A stretch of DNA of 64,000 bases from Shewanella saliphila (GCF_014648295.1 NZ_BMQV01000016.1:19273-83272), one strand, 5' to 3'. Positions 55,080-63,876 are shown, counted from the stretch's first letter. A program made the numbers and translations. The notes: generated by a model not told the origin, from the letters alone.

Positions 55080-55387
55080 TAAGAACCTTAAACTGAATGA
55101 ATAAAACGTGTGATCTTATCGCACCTGACTAAATTTGCTGCTCAGATTGCGAATATCACTGACAATAAGGTTATCAGGAAGCTTAAACCAACAACACCAT
55201 TACATTAACGTTTAATGGTAAGGGATCACAAAATTGACACCTGAACCTCTCTATTTGCCGCTATCTGCGTTAGAGAACTGTGTGTAAATTATCCATTTAA
55301 GCCATAACAATATTCGATATCGTTGTTCAGAAACGCAAAAAGCCACAGAGAGTATCTGTGGCTTTGTTTCAATTTCACGAATACAAA
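55080..55387. other. Spacer between arsR and arrB
   Basis: 308 bases that hold the arrAB terminator at the right end and the arsR promoter at the left. No copy of the 20-base palindrome was seen here, so direct autoregulation through that site is not evident. No reading frame of note. Confidence 0.6.
55338..55370 (-). terminator. Terminator of arrAB
   Basis: Read on the minus strand, AGCCACAGA and TCTGTGGCT form a perfect nine-base-pair stem with a five-base loop followed by TTTTTG, 25 bases after the arrB stop. Confidence 0.85.
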
Positions 55388-56092
55388 TTAATAGGCTGTT
55401 TTAACCCCAAAACTACGGATATAAAATACCCGAGGGCCAGTGCCAGCTTCTGGCTTTAATTGCATCGGTTTATGCAACTTAATTAACTGCGACACCTTAC
55501 TTTGTGGATCGTCCAAATCGCCAATCACTCGAGCTTCAGACGGACAAGCATCGACGCAAGCAGGGTTCAACCCTTGGTCAAGACGATGGTCACAGAAGGT
55601 ACACTTTTCTGTGGTCCGTTTTGGCCTTGTTACTGGATAAGTATCTCCGCGCTCAGGGTTTTCGTTAGGCGATGCATTGGCGCCGCTGCGTTTTAACAAT
55701 AATAGTGGTGAGGCTGTACCATGCGCAACCACCTCAGAGTCATCTTGCCAGCGACGATGAGGGGTGCTCGAATTAAAGCTAATCACACCATATGGACATG
55801 CACGCATACATTTTTTACAGCCAATGCATTCATCATTATTTTGCAATGTTAGGCCACGTTCATCTTTATACATTGCGCCAGTTGGACACACATTAACACA
55901 AGCGGCATCATCGCAATGATTACACAAGGTTGGAATATAAGTATATTTTACGTCAGGAAATATCCCTTCAGTCGTCGCAATATGATGCGACCAATGAATA
56001 CCATCGCTCGTGTTGTTTTCTGATTTACAGGCTAAACTGCAGCCACCGCATCCTACACATTTTTGTAGGTCAACTACCATTCCTAATCTCAT
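55388..56092 (-). CDS. arrB: Arsenate respiratory reductase iron-sulfur subunit ArrB
   Basis: Periplasmic electron-transfer subunit of 234 residues, the same length as ArrB of Shewanella sp. ANA-3. Sixteen cysteines in four groups (CVGCGGCSLAC, CNHCDDAACVNVC, CIGCKKCMRAC, and CTFC with CVDAC) would bind four [4Fe-4S] clusters. It has no signal peptide and would ride with ArrA through the Tat pathway. It lies 11 bases after arrA. Confidence 0.95.
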   Translation of the reverse strand: MRLGMVVDLQKCVGCGGCSLACKSENNTSDGIHWSHHIATTEGIFPDVKYTYIPTLCNHCDDAACVNVCPTGAMYKDERGLTLQNNDECIGCKKCMRACPYGVISFNSSTPHRRWQDDSEVVAHGTASPLLLLKRSGANASPNENPERGDTYPVTRPKRTTEKCTFCDHRLDQGLNPACVDACPSEARVIGDLDDPQSKVSQLIKLHKPMQLKPEAGTGPRVFYIRSFGVKTAY

Positions 56093-56103
56093 AATGGATT
56101 ACC

Positions 56104-58668
56104 TCATACTTTCTCAACACGAACACGGATATGACCATAAAATGCCGACGCACCACTTAACCGGTCATATTTATCAGCAATAAGATCATTATTTGAACCA
56201 CCTCTGGCGGTGACACCAAACTCAGTACTGGCATAACGGCCGTAAGCCCAATGGCCTTGTCCAAAGCATTTTGCAATCGTACCAGGACGCACGCCTTCCC
56301 ATAATTTGGCTTTACAGGTAAGCGAGCCAACAGGGCTTGAGATCCGAATATCATCGCCGTCTTTGAGCCCCAATGCTTTACCATCAATGGGATTAAATTT
56401 AGCGACATCTTGATTGGCTACATCACCAGGGTCGACATCTTTAAACTCGTAAACCCATGGGCTATTTGCTGAACGGCCTTCTTTATTCAGACGAGATTTT
56501 TGGTCCACTAGTAATAATGGGAATTGCGCTTCATCACCAACGCGGTAAGGTTGCTCATAATGGGGGACAAAGGCTAACTGACCACGAGCCTGGTATTCAC
56601 AGACCTCCATGACCTCATCAATACTTACTTTGTGTTTATCGGCGTGGCCTTGTAAGGCTTTTTCTAATGTTTTACTGTAAAACTCAAATTTGTGAGTTTC
56701 AGTTTTAAATTTGCCCCAACGAGATTCGAGTTTGTAATCACTGCTATTCCAGACGCCTTTTTCGACAAAGTCATCCCAAGAAGCCAGTTTGTCGCCATAT
56801 TTAGATGCATCTTCATGCCATAAAGGAGAGGTGATATATCGAACCATGACTTTAGCGAAATCGACTTCATTGTCTGCCGGTTTACCGGTTTCAGGATCGA
56901 CAATTTGTTCGTTAATATAACGCCATGGCGCATCAAAACCTTTTTCTGCCATTTTTTTAGCCAGCATATACGGGATTTCTGACTCATCAATACGCGTATC
57001 CCATAGGCGCTTAATTGATGGTTGTTGTACTGAAACCTGATGAACACCATTACCGATAGAATCTAACACGCCCCACTTTTCAAACATGTGGTGACTCGAT
57101 GGTAATAGTACGTCAGCAAACCAACTAAACTCAGAAATGTTAGTGGTAATGTGTGCCATAAAGTCAACTTTGCTTAACGCTTCATCCCAACGCTGACCTT
57201 CTGGATTGGAGAAATTGAAATTATTAAAGTACGCCAATATGACTTTAATATCATATGGGTCGGCATTAAAAATACCATTGGCCACGTTTGCAGTCACCAC
57301 TCCACCACCAGACTTTCCTTTCTTTAATGCTGGAAATTCAAGTCGGCCGCTGTGGTCTATTTTTGAATACTTAACCCCTTTATTAGCGATGTCATCCATG
57401 TAAGCATGTTCGTCTGGATATTCTTTTAACAAAGGTATTTTGTTGCCCGGAAATAACCCACCTTTACTATCAATCGCACCAAACAAACCATTTAATGCAT
57501 GGCAAGCTAGAGAGGTATAGGTTCCGCGCACTTGCATGACGGCACCACGAGCAGTCCAAACTTGTACAGCTGGCGCGGCGGCTCCCATATCTTTAGCAAT
57601 AGCAATAATGGTTTTGGGGTCGATACCAGTAATCTTTGACGCCCATTCAGGCGTGTAATCTTTAAGTGCCTCGTTCCACCAAGCAACTAAACCATAGGTG
57701 TGAGTTTCTTTAAAACTCTCATCTTTAACATGTTGGCCTGCTTTAAACTGATTATTACCGTCTACAAAATCACCAACAAAAGGCTTGTGCCATAACCCTT
57801 CTACCAAGGCTACGTGTGCAATAGCCAAAGCCAATACACTATCTTGGCCTGGCTCTATTGGTATCCATTTATGTGCTTTCGCTGCAGAAGCTGAAAATCT
57901 TGGGTCAACGACAACCACTTTTGTATGATCAAGTGCATCGCCCCATGTTTGTGAGTAATAAGACACCTGGCGATTACTTGCTATAGGATCTGCGCCAAAT
58001 GACAAAATAAATTTAGCATTCTTAATATCGTATTGGTTGTACCCCCAGTTTCCGTCTAAATAATATGGCCCCATTTTATGTGCTTCGGCGCATACCGCAC
58101 TGTGAGAGATACTATTAGGTGAACCAATTAAATGGGTCATTTTTTTATAAAGCAAATCATTGATATGTGAATAACGACCACGAAGGAGTGCATATTTGTG
58201 TGACTCATCAGCTTCACGCAACGCAATAATTTTATCGGCCAACATATCGAGCGCTTTATCCCACGAGATCGGCACAAACTTAGGGTCTTGATCACGACCT
58301 TTTTTAAGATTGGTTCGCATCATTGGCGTACGCAATCTATCAGGGTCATAAACCTGCTGTAGACTCAAGTGTTGTCGAGGACAACTCGACATGCCATGTA
58401 CTCCAGAATTTGGGTTACCACGCACTTTTACCGCTCGACCATCCATGACATAGATTTGTTTTGCACACCATGAAGTACAGCCTTGGCAGGTAGTGGCTAC
58501 CCACTCTCCGGTACCTGTTCGTAGCAACGGTGCTGGTAATTCCGCAGCAATGCCCTCAACAATGGGGGTAAACGATAACGTTCCACCAAGACCTGTTAAT
58601 GCGGTAGTTGCCGCTGTTGATTTAAGCAGCTGACGCCGACTAATATTGACTTTATTTTTCTCACTCAT
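56104..58668 (-). CDS. arrA: Arsenate respiratory reductase molybdopterin subunit ArrA
   Basis: Periplasmic molybdoenzyme that reduces arsenate to arsenite as a terminal electron acceptor. From the ATG at 58668 it has 854 residues, the length of ArrA in Shewanella sp. ANA-3; an ATG three codons earlier is open. A twin-arginine signal (SRRQLLK, R11-R12) opens the protein. C61, C64, C68 and C96 bind a [4Fe-4S] cluster, C193 would bind Mo, and R165 and K198 match arsenate-contact positions in the known structure. No ArrC membrane subunit is present; in Shewanella, CymA supplies electrons. Confidence 0.96.
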   Translation of the reverse strand: MSEKNKVNISRRQLLKSTAATTALTGLGGTLSFTPIVEGIAAELPAPLLRTGTGEWVATTCQGCTSWCAKQIYVMDGRAVKVRGNPNSGVHGMSSCPRQHLSLQQVYDPDRLRTPMMRTNLKKGRDQDPKFVPISWDKALDMLADKIIALREADESHKYALLRGRYSHINDLLYKKMTHLIGSPNSISHSAVCAEAHKMGPYYLDGNWGYNQYDIKNAKFILSFGADPIASNRQVSYYSQTWGDALDHTKVVVVDPRFSASAAKAHKWIPIEPGQDSVLALAIAHVALVEGLWHKPFVGDFVDGNNQFKAGQHVKDESFKETHTYGLVAWWNEALKDYTPEWASKITGIDPKTIIAIAKDMGAAAPAVQVWTARGAVMQVRGTYTSLACHALNGLFGAIDSKGGLFPGNKIPLLKEYPDEHAYMDDIANKGVKYSKIDHSGRLEFPALKKGKSGGGVVTANVANGIFNADPYDIKVILAYFNNFNFSNPEGQRWDEALSKVDFMAHITTNISEFSWFADVLLPSSHHMFEKWGVLDSIGNGVHQVSVQQPSIKRLWDTRIDESEIPYMLAKKMAEKGFDAPWRYINEQIVDPETGKPADNEVDFAKVMVRYITSPLWHEDASKYGDKLASWDDFVEKGVWNSSDYKLESRWGKFKTETHKFEFYSKTLEKALQGHADKHKVSIDEVMEVCEYQARGQLAFVPHYEQPYRVGDEAQFPLLLVDQKSRLNKEGRSANSPWVYEFKDVDPGDVANQDVAKFNPIDGKALGLKDGDDIRISSPVGSLTCKAKLWEGVRPGTIAKCFGQGHWAYGRYASTEFGVTARGGSNNDLIADKYDRLSGASAFYGHIRVRVEKV

Positions 58669-58878
58669 TATCCACACCCCTTATAAGGGTATGGAAAATA
58701 ATATATACATTTTTAGTTATATATCTGCGATTAAGATCAACAAACTGCTTTTAATGACCTTTGTTGTAAAATATTTGTGAACGATGGCGACGAATAGAAC
58801 CAAAATGTAATGCCAAGCAACAAATTGTTATTTAAGCATTTTCTAATTTTTGAATCACCTTATTAATACTCAAGATGA

Positions 58879-58906
58879 TTGACTCTGTTGATATCAAGCG
58901 TATAGT
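58879..58906 (+). promoter_or_regulatory. arsB: Predicted arsB promoter
   Basis: TTGACT (58879-58884) and TATAGT (58901-58906) are separated by 16 bases and point towards arsB. The palindromic operator begins at the next base, so a repressor bound there would cover the transcription start. Confidence 0.6.
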
Positions 58907-58926
58907 ACATATGGATTTTCATATGT
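58907..58926. promoter_or_regulatory. Palindromic operator between arrA and arsB, likely ArsR site
   Basis: ACATATGGATTTTCATATGT: perfect seven-base arms ACATATG and CATATGT. It matches the permease operator at 54686 in 17 of 20 positions, with the same six-base centre length. In Shewanella sp. ANA-3, ArsR is known to control both arr and ars genes, which fits. Confidence 0.7.
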
Positions 58927-59117
58927 GTTGTGCTCAACTGAAATCTGGAAAGTTTGAGACTCTCAAATCAAAGTAGTGATTTGATGACTTCGCTAAACGC
59001 TGCGAGTAAAAGTACACAGTAACAAGCGCATTGGTGTAACAAGTTTGAACCAATGATTAAAATAGCCAGAGATTTTATGATTTACGGTAGATAATAACTA
59101 CCATTTTAGGAGGTTAT

Positions 59118-60401
59118 ATGTGGTTGGCCGGAGCAATTTTTGTTCTTACCATAGTGTTAGTAATTTGGCAGCCTAAGGGTTTAGGCATTGGCTGGAGTGC
59201 CTCTTTAGGGGCAATACTTGCCTTACTGTTAGGTGTAGTGCATTTAGGCGATATCCCCGTTGTATGGGATATTGTTTGGAATGCAACAGCAACATTTATT
59301 GCAGTTATTATTATCAGTTTATTATTAGATGAGTCAGGTTTTTTCGAATGGGCAGCGCTTCATGTTGCACGTTGGGGCAACGGCCGTGGACGGTTATTAT
59401 TTAGTTATATTGTGTTATTAGGTGCCAGTGTCGCCGCATTGTTTGCCAATGATGGTGCCGCGCTCATCTTAACCCCTATCGTCATCGCAATGTTATTAGC
59501 ATTAGGCTTTAGCAAAGGGGCAACGTTAGCCTTTGTCATGGCAGCTGGCTTTATTGCAGACACCGCAAGTCTGCCTTTAATTGTTTCTAATCTGGTTAAT
59601 ATCGTGTCAGCTGACTTTTTTGATATTGGGTTTAATCAGTATGCCGCTGTTATGGTTCCTGTTGATATAGCAGCCATTATTGCCACCTTAATCATGTTGC
59701 ATTGGTTTTTCCGCAAAGATATTCCGGTTACTTATGACGTACAAAAGTTGCGCCAACCCAAAGAGGCGATTAAAGATACACAAACTTTTAAAACCGGTTG
59801 GGGTGTATTAGCACTGCTCTTGGTTGGTTTTTTTGGCTTAGAACCACTTGGAGTGCCTGTCAGTTTAGTGGCAGCGGTTGGGGCATTAATTTTATTTGTT
59901 GTGGCTAAAAAGGGCCACACCATTGATACCACCAAAGTAATAAAAGGAGCCCCATGGCAAATTGTGGTGTTTTCCCTTGGCATGTATTTAGTGGTTTATG
60001 GTCTACGAAATGCCGGTTTAACCGATTACTTGTCGAGTATATTAAATAGTTTTGCTCAGCAAGGGCTTTGGGTTGCAACCATGGGCACAGGCTTTTTAGT
60101 CGCGTTTTTATCATCCATCATGAATAACATGCCAACGGTACTGGTTGGCGCCTTGTCTATTGATGGTAGCGATGCCACTGGCGTGATTAAAGAAGCAATG
60201 ATTTACGCTAATATCATCGGCAGCGATTTAGGTCCTAAGATCACCCCAATCGGTAGCTTAGCCACCTTGTTATGGCTGCATGTTTTGGCTCAAAAAGACA
60301 TTAAAATTACTTGGGGATACTATTTCAAAGTCGGAATAGTAATGACCTTACCCGTGTTATTTGTCACGCTCGCGGCACTTGCACTGCGGTTATCGTTCTA
60401 A
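59118..60401 (+). CDS. arsB: Arsenite efflux transporter ArsB
   Basis: Inner membrane As(OH)3 exporter of 427 residues with about eleven helices. The opening [24 protein letters not shown] and [13 protein letters not shown] are typical of ArsB. A perfect AGGAGG ribosome site precedes the ATG. With no arsA nearby it would act alone on membrane potential. It is divergent from arrAB, which makes its substrate. Confidence 0.95.
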   Translation: MWLAGAIFVLTIVLVIWQPKGLGIGWSASLGAILALLLGVVHLGDIPVVWDIVWNATATFIAVIIISLLLDESGFFEWAALHVARWGNGRGRLLFSYIVLLGASVAALFANDGAALILTPIVIAMLLALGFSKGATLAFVMAAGFIADTASLPLIVSNLVNIVSADFFDIGFNQYAAVMVPVDIAAIIATLIMLHWFFRKDIPVTYDVQKLRQPKEAIKDTQTFKTGWGVLALLLVGFFGLEPLGVPVSLVAAVGALILFVVAKKGHTIDTTKVIKGAPWQIVVFSLGMYLVVYGLRNAGLTDYLSSILNSFAQQGLWVATMGTGFLVAFLSSIMNNMPTVLVGALSIDGSDATGVIKEAMIYANIIGSDLGPKITPIGSLATLLWLHVLAQKDIKITWGYYFKVGIVMTLPVLFVTLAALALRLSF

Positions 60402-60410
60402 CGGTTACAG

Positions 60411-60440
60411 AAAGCACTAAAACTCACTTTTAGTGCTTTC
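60411..60440. terminator. Stem-loop between arsB and arsG
   Basis: AAAGCACTAAAA and TTTTAGTGCTTT arms with a five-base loop lie between the convergent stops of arsB and arsG. T runs are short, so termination may be partial. Confidence 0.65.
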
Positions 60441-60463
60441 TAGCTCACTGGTTATAAACCCTA

Positions 60464-61165
60464 TTACATCATCAAAATAGGGGCAAATATATTGCTCCAA
60501 ACGTAGTAAACACCAATCGCAATAAATACCCCACCGGTGATCTTTCTAGCCCAATGTTCAAATGTCATTAAATGGTTATAGGCACTCGCCACTTTATTTG
60601 CGCTAATCCCTAACAGGATCGCAAACAACAATACGGGTAAACCGGTAGCAATGCCATAAATAGCCGGAAGCGCAATACTAGACTGAGACTCCAATGCTAG
60701 AGGCAATAGTGAACCAAAAAACAATGCCGCTGATGTTGGGCAAAATGACAAGGCAAACAACACCCCGAGTAAAAGTGCCCCAACGTAACCTTGTGGGTTA
60801 ATTTTGGCTTTTAGGGTTTCAATTAAATCTCCCTTGCCCGGCAAACGTAATGTCAGTAACTCCAGTAAAAACATCCCCACCAGGATTAAAATCGGCCCCA
60901 GTAACAGGTTCATGTATTTTTGCAATACAACCGACAACGACACCGCCGACAGTAAACTGCCAACCAATATCACGCCCAAAGCCAAGTAACTAAGCATGCG
61001 CCCTAAAGTATAAGCCAGCCCAGTAAAAATCACTTTAGATGGCGATTGAACACCTTTACTGATATAAGAAATCGCCGCTACATTTGTCGCTAATGGGCAC
61101 GGACTAATGGATGTTAAGATGCCGAACCAAAATGCCGACATCAACATGATTGACCATTCATCCAT
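60464..61165 (-). CDS. arsG: ArsG family aromatic arsenical efflux permease
   Basis: Inner membrane protein of 233 residues with six hydrophobic segments in two repeats, each starting with a Cys-Pro turn (SISPCPLATN and LSFCPTSAALFF), as in DsbD-like and SafE-like permeases. In Shewanella putrefaciens an arsEFG set gave resistance to nitro-aromatic arsenicals such as roxarsone, ArsG being the permease. Function here rests on family and gene order. It overlaps arsF by eight bases. Confidence 0.82.
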   Translation of the reverse strand: MDEWSIMLMSAFWFGILTSISPCPLATNVAAISYISKGVQSPSKVIFTGLAYTLGRMLSYLALGVILVGSLLSAVSLSVVLQKYMNLLLGPILILVGMFLLELLTLRLPGKGDLIETLKAKINPQGYVGALLLGVLFALSFCPTSAALFFGSLLPLALESQSSIALPAIYGIATGLPVLLFAILLGISANKVASAYNHLMTFEHWARKITGGVFIAIGVYYVWSNIFAPILMM

Positions 61166-61634
61166 GAGAATGCTTCATCATTGAGCCAATCTCTTCCGCC
61201 AAATATCCTTGATAGGCAGCTTCATCATTAGCAAGTTCCCATATCCTATCTAAACGGCGCCAATCTGTTTCAACACCCTCTTTAGCGTTAGCTATCACAA
61301 CCGTTCTAAAGATTAATTGGTAATCATCAATAAAGTGTTGGTTTTCGTTTAAGTCTACGTTGACGATGTTTAATTGAACTTGACCATCGTTGACTTGTTG
61401 CGAAAAGTATTGGTTCAAGGTGTCTTTAGTAAACCCCTCCATCCTCACGCATGTAGTGCAGCGCTGATTACCATGAAAGTAATAAACATTAATACCGTCT
61501 TTGAGTTGTTGCTTCACATTGACAGAGTCATTGCCGTTATCCGCTGATGCAGTAAATTGCTGGTAGCCAACTAAAGCAACGCCGAGACAAACAACGCTCA
61601 ATAACAAAAACCTAACGATGGTTTTAGCATTCAT
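61158..61634 (-). CDS. arsF: ArsF family protein (nitroreductase subunit of arsEFG)
   Basis: Protein of 158 residues with one N-terminal membrane segment (about 7-24), so probably anchored and facing the periplasm. C59 and C62 in RCTTCVRM form a thioredoxin-like CxxC. ArsF proteins are tied to reduction of nitrophenyl arsenicals with ArsE. It sits between arsE and arsG. Confidence 0.8.
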   Translation of the reverse strand: MNAKTIVRFLLLSVVCLGVALVGYQQFTASADNGNDSVNVKQQLKDGINVYYFHGNQRCTTCVRMEGFTKDTLNQYFSQQVNDGQVQLNIVNVDLNENQHFIDDYQLIFRTVVIANAKEGVETDWRRLDRIWELANDEAAYQGYLAEEIGSMMKHSHG

Positions 61635-61649
61635 AGAACCTCCGTCTAA

Positions 61650-61895
61650 TTAGAATTTTGCATAAGGTTTGAGCAATGCAACAATCTCTTCAACGCTAGC
61701 TAAACGGCCACTCATCACAACCTGCTCATCAACCACTAAAGCCGGCGTCGACATCACGCCATAATCCATAATTTGGGCAATATCTGTTACTTTTGAGATC
61801 TGAAAATCAAGGTTATGCACTTTTGCCGCTTCGGCAGCTGCTTCTGCAAGCTTTTGACACTTAGTACACCCTGTGCCGAGTATTTTAATTTCCAT
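61650..61895 (-). CDS. arsE: ArsE family small thioredoxin-like protein
   Basis: Cytoplasmic thioredoxin-fold protein of 81 residues with the active pair C10 and C13 (GTGCTKCQKL) and the cis-Pro loop STPALVVD. It is of the small redox-active disulfide protein type. First structural gene of arsEFG, 16 bases before arsF. Confidence 0.8.
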   Translation of the reverse strand: MEIKILGTGCTKCQKLAEAAAEAAKVHNLDFQISKVTDIAQIMDYGVMSTPALVVDEQVVMSGRLASVEEIVALLKPYAKF

Positions 61896-61927
61896 AATAG
61901 TTCTCTGATTAATGATGTTACATTTAA

Positions 61928-61951
61928 TTGGTCATTTTACCTTTTGACCAA
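61928..61951. promoter_or_regulatory. Inverted repeat before arsE, possible operator
   Basis: TTGGTCA and TGACCAA arms with a ten-base centre lie in the 70 bases between arsR2 and arsE. The motif differs from the 20-base palindromes at 54686 and 58907, so it may be the site of the second ArsR, or a weak hairpin that trims read-through. Confidence 0.4.
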
Positions 61952-61965
61952 ATGTAAGATAAAAA

Positions 61966-62274
61966 TTAATCCATTAATGTGATCTGTTGCTGAATTTGGT
62001 TATTCAACACAACATCAATGCAATCTAACGAACTCAGCAAGCATGGCATTTTTAATGAGTAAAAAATTTGTTTGCCGCGCTTATCCATATTCACCACACC
62101 TGCATGACGTAATACCGCCAAATGCTTAGAGATTGTTGAGAAATCAACGTTAACCTCTTCAACAAATTCACAGACACATTTTTCACCATCGGCCAGTTGT
62201 TCAACTATCCATAAGCGAGTTGGATGGCCAAGCGCCTTAAAAATGTTTGCTTTTACTTTTGTTCTTTCTTTCAT
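61966..62274 (-). CDS. ArsR family transcriptional repressor (second copy)
   Basis: Winged-helix repressor of 102 residues with the metal-sensing motif EKCVCEF (C33 and C35). It is clearly a paralogue, not a copy, of the first ArsR. The ATG at 62274 is preferred to a GTG eight codons earlier. It heads the arsR-arsE-arsF-arsG operon and probably answers to the arsenical handled by it. Confidence 0.85.
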   Translation of the reverse strand: MKERTKVKANIFKALGHPTRLWIVEQLADGEKCVCEFVEEVNVDFSTISKHLAVLRHAGVVNMDKRGKQIFYSLKMPCLLSSLDCIDVVLNNQIQQQITLMD

Positions 62275-62802
62275 AGACCCAACTTTCAATAGAAACACAC
62301 GTCGAAATATTCAATAAACAACAGTCTCATCAAAGCACAGTACCATGATAATTTTTTCGACAGTTACCTCACTATAATGATTACAGCCCTGAGTTAATAC
62401 AGACAATTTGACTTAATCGATACGGCGAGCATGACTTCATCAATATGGTACTGCATATACTGACGATAAATCATAAGTAAGTCGTACCTAATTGCTCATG
62501 TTAAATGACTAATGAAACTGGCTAAGAGAAATCAATCACAACATAGAAAATTAATACTTACCAAAGTTAATGGTAATGCCAAAGACACAGACAAAAGATG
62601 ATCAAGGAAAACTAGCACGAGTCCAAAAAGTCATATTCTGCCGAATGATTCCCGAAGGCAAATGACAACAGACACGAATGATTTACTCTATTTGTATATG
62701 AAGTTAACGAGCAAGAGGTTAACAAGGTAATAAGTAGATAGGACGTTGAAATTAAATTTAGAAAAGACAAAGGCCTAGCATTTTTGCTAGGCCTTCTAAA
62801 TT
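62275..62802. other. Spacer between arsR2 and tRNA-Trp
   Basis: About 530 AT-rich bases. The left part must hold the arsR2 promoter, and the right end holds the tRNA-Trp terminator. Only very short reading frames occur, none with convincing coding features. Confidence 0.5.
62761..62795 (-). terminator. Terminator of tRNA-Trp
   Basis: Read on the minus strand, AAGGCCTAGCA and TGCTAGGCCTT form a perfect eleven-base-pair stem with a four-base loop, then TGTCTTTTC. Confidence 0.88.
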
Positions 62803-62879
62803 TGGCAGGGGTGGCAGGACTCGAACCCGCAACCATCGGTTTTGGAGACCGCTGTTCTACCAATTGGAACTACACCCCT
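62803..62879 (-). tRNA. tRNA-Trp (CCA)
   Basis: Cloverleaf of 77 bases with encoded CCA and anticodon loop CTCCAAA. It stands alone, with its own promoter and terminator. The D arm reads AGTTCCAATTGGTAGAAC, one base longer than in Escherichia coli. Confidence 0.95.
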
Positions 62880-62892
62880 GTTGACGAGGGGC

Positions 62893-62921
62893 ATTATGCT
62901 AAAACCCCTTCCAAAGGTAAA
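62893..62921 (-). promoter_or_regulatory. Promoter of tRNA-Trp
   Basis: On the minus strand, TTTACC (62916-62921) and CATAAT (62893-62898) are 17 bases apart, followed by the GC-rich discriminator GCCCC. It has the same design as the large tRNA operon promoter. Confidence 0.75.
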
Positions 62922-63039
62922 GTACTTTTTTGAAATATCAGTTCAATTGCAGTTTTTTCAGGCAGACTAGCGTCTTTATTGAAGCAGAAAAAGTAATATT
63001 GAAATATAACTAGCAATATTGCCAATACTTTGAGTAATC

Positions 63040-63304
63040 ATACCACTCCGCGTTAATAAGTTTTGACTCAGCGAGTGCTTAAAAGACTTAACCAAGGCCA
63101 TGACTGAATAAATAGTGATCTTTTTAGAAGTCTTGCAACGCTGTGCAAGCCCTTATAAAGCTCGCCTGAATGAAGAGACAATGCCCGCTGCCTTTTTGCT
63201 GCATTATCGCTATTTGAAAAGGAATAACCATGATTACATTGCGACGCCTTAATCAAAACCGTCAGACGCATTATGAGTGGTCACTTATCAATGCAGATTG
63301 GCAT
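63040..63304. mobile_element. MITE-like element of 265 bases
   Basis: The left end reads ATACCACTCCGCGTTAATAA and the right end, reverse complemented, reads ATGCCAATCTGCATTGATAA. These imperfect terminal inverted repeats resemble the end at 12870 and the start of the IS630-type element at 63877. The inside has no transposase, only a 67-codon chance frame. The ends have diverged, so this is an old insertion. Confidence 0.6.
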
Positions 63305-63539
63305 CACTCAGCGTCTTATAACTGTAAGACAGAAAACCTTAGCATCACAAGTTTCATTGTTAAATCACATTGTTTAACCTCATATTAATCATAAATACTG
63401 TTGAGTACGTTGATCCATATTTCATGACCTGATCCACAATATTATATTAAGGGGGAGTTTATTCCATATCAGTGTAATGATTCATTAAGCAACAATATTA
63501 AGCCCGAATAGCTTCATGGCGTTATCAAGCAGACAGTAT

Positions 63540-63739
63540 ACAGTAGTGTTTAGCCAGGCAGGTTGGCACACTAATTACATAGCAGGGAATTTGAAAAATC
63601 GACCAATAGTGACGCGTTACCCAGTTCAAGTGAATTGAACCCAATCGAACACGTATGGCGTTGGTTGAGGCGACATAAGTGAGCTAATCGATGCTTTGAG
63701 GGTTACGAGGCGATAATCGGCGCCAGTATTGAAGCATGA
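63540..63739 (+). pseudogene. Decayed IS630-type transposase, C-terminal piece
   Basis: Translated in two frames, it gives VVFSQAGWHT (the DxAGWH-type motif with the catalytic Asp lost) and then ELNPIEHVWRWLRRHK, stop, ANRCFEGYEAIIGA. This is the catalytic end of an IS630 / DDE_3 transposase with its second acidic residue (E of NPIE) kept, broken by a frameshift near 63628 and a TGA at about 63680. Confidence 0.8.
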
Positions 63740-63876
63740 ATATATTCATAGAAGATAAGAATCGCGTGAATCATTGCTATAGCCGCCACACAACTATCAT
63801 ACTCATTCCTGATGCATAAACTCAAATTCCAGTCGTGATAAGCCCATTGCATTAGGAACTGGCGTTCATACTTATT

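Larger units (their letters stand above)
58669..59117. other. Divergent regulatory region between arrA and arsB
   Basis: 449 bases holding the arsB promoter and the palindromic operator described below. An AT-rich stretch (58690-58725) lies close to the arrA start. No reading frame of note. The arrA promoter was not placed with confidence. Confidence 0.7.

Noticed and set aside
58685..58725. AT-rich near-palindrome close to the arrA start as a third ArsR site
   Set aside because: The arms do not match the ATATGG...CATAT pattern; simple AT richness explains it.
62612..62863. 83-codon open frame on the minus strand
   Set aside because: Its first third reads through tRNA-Trp and its terminator.
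63068..63271. 67-codon open frame on the minus strand
   Set aside because: It lies wholly inside the MITE-like element, with no ribosome site or family match; such frames come from the repeat itself.
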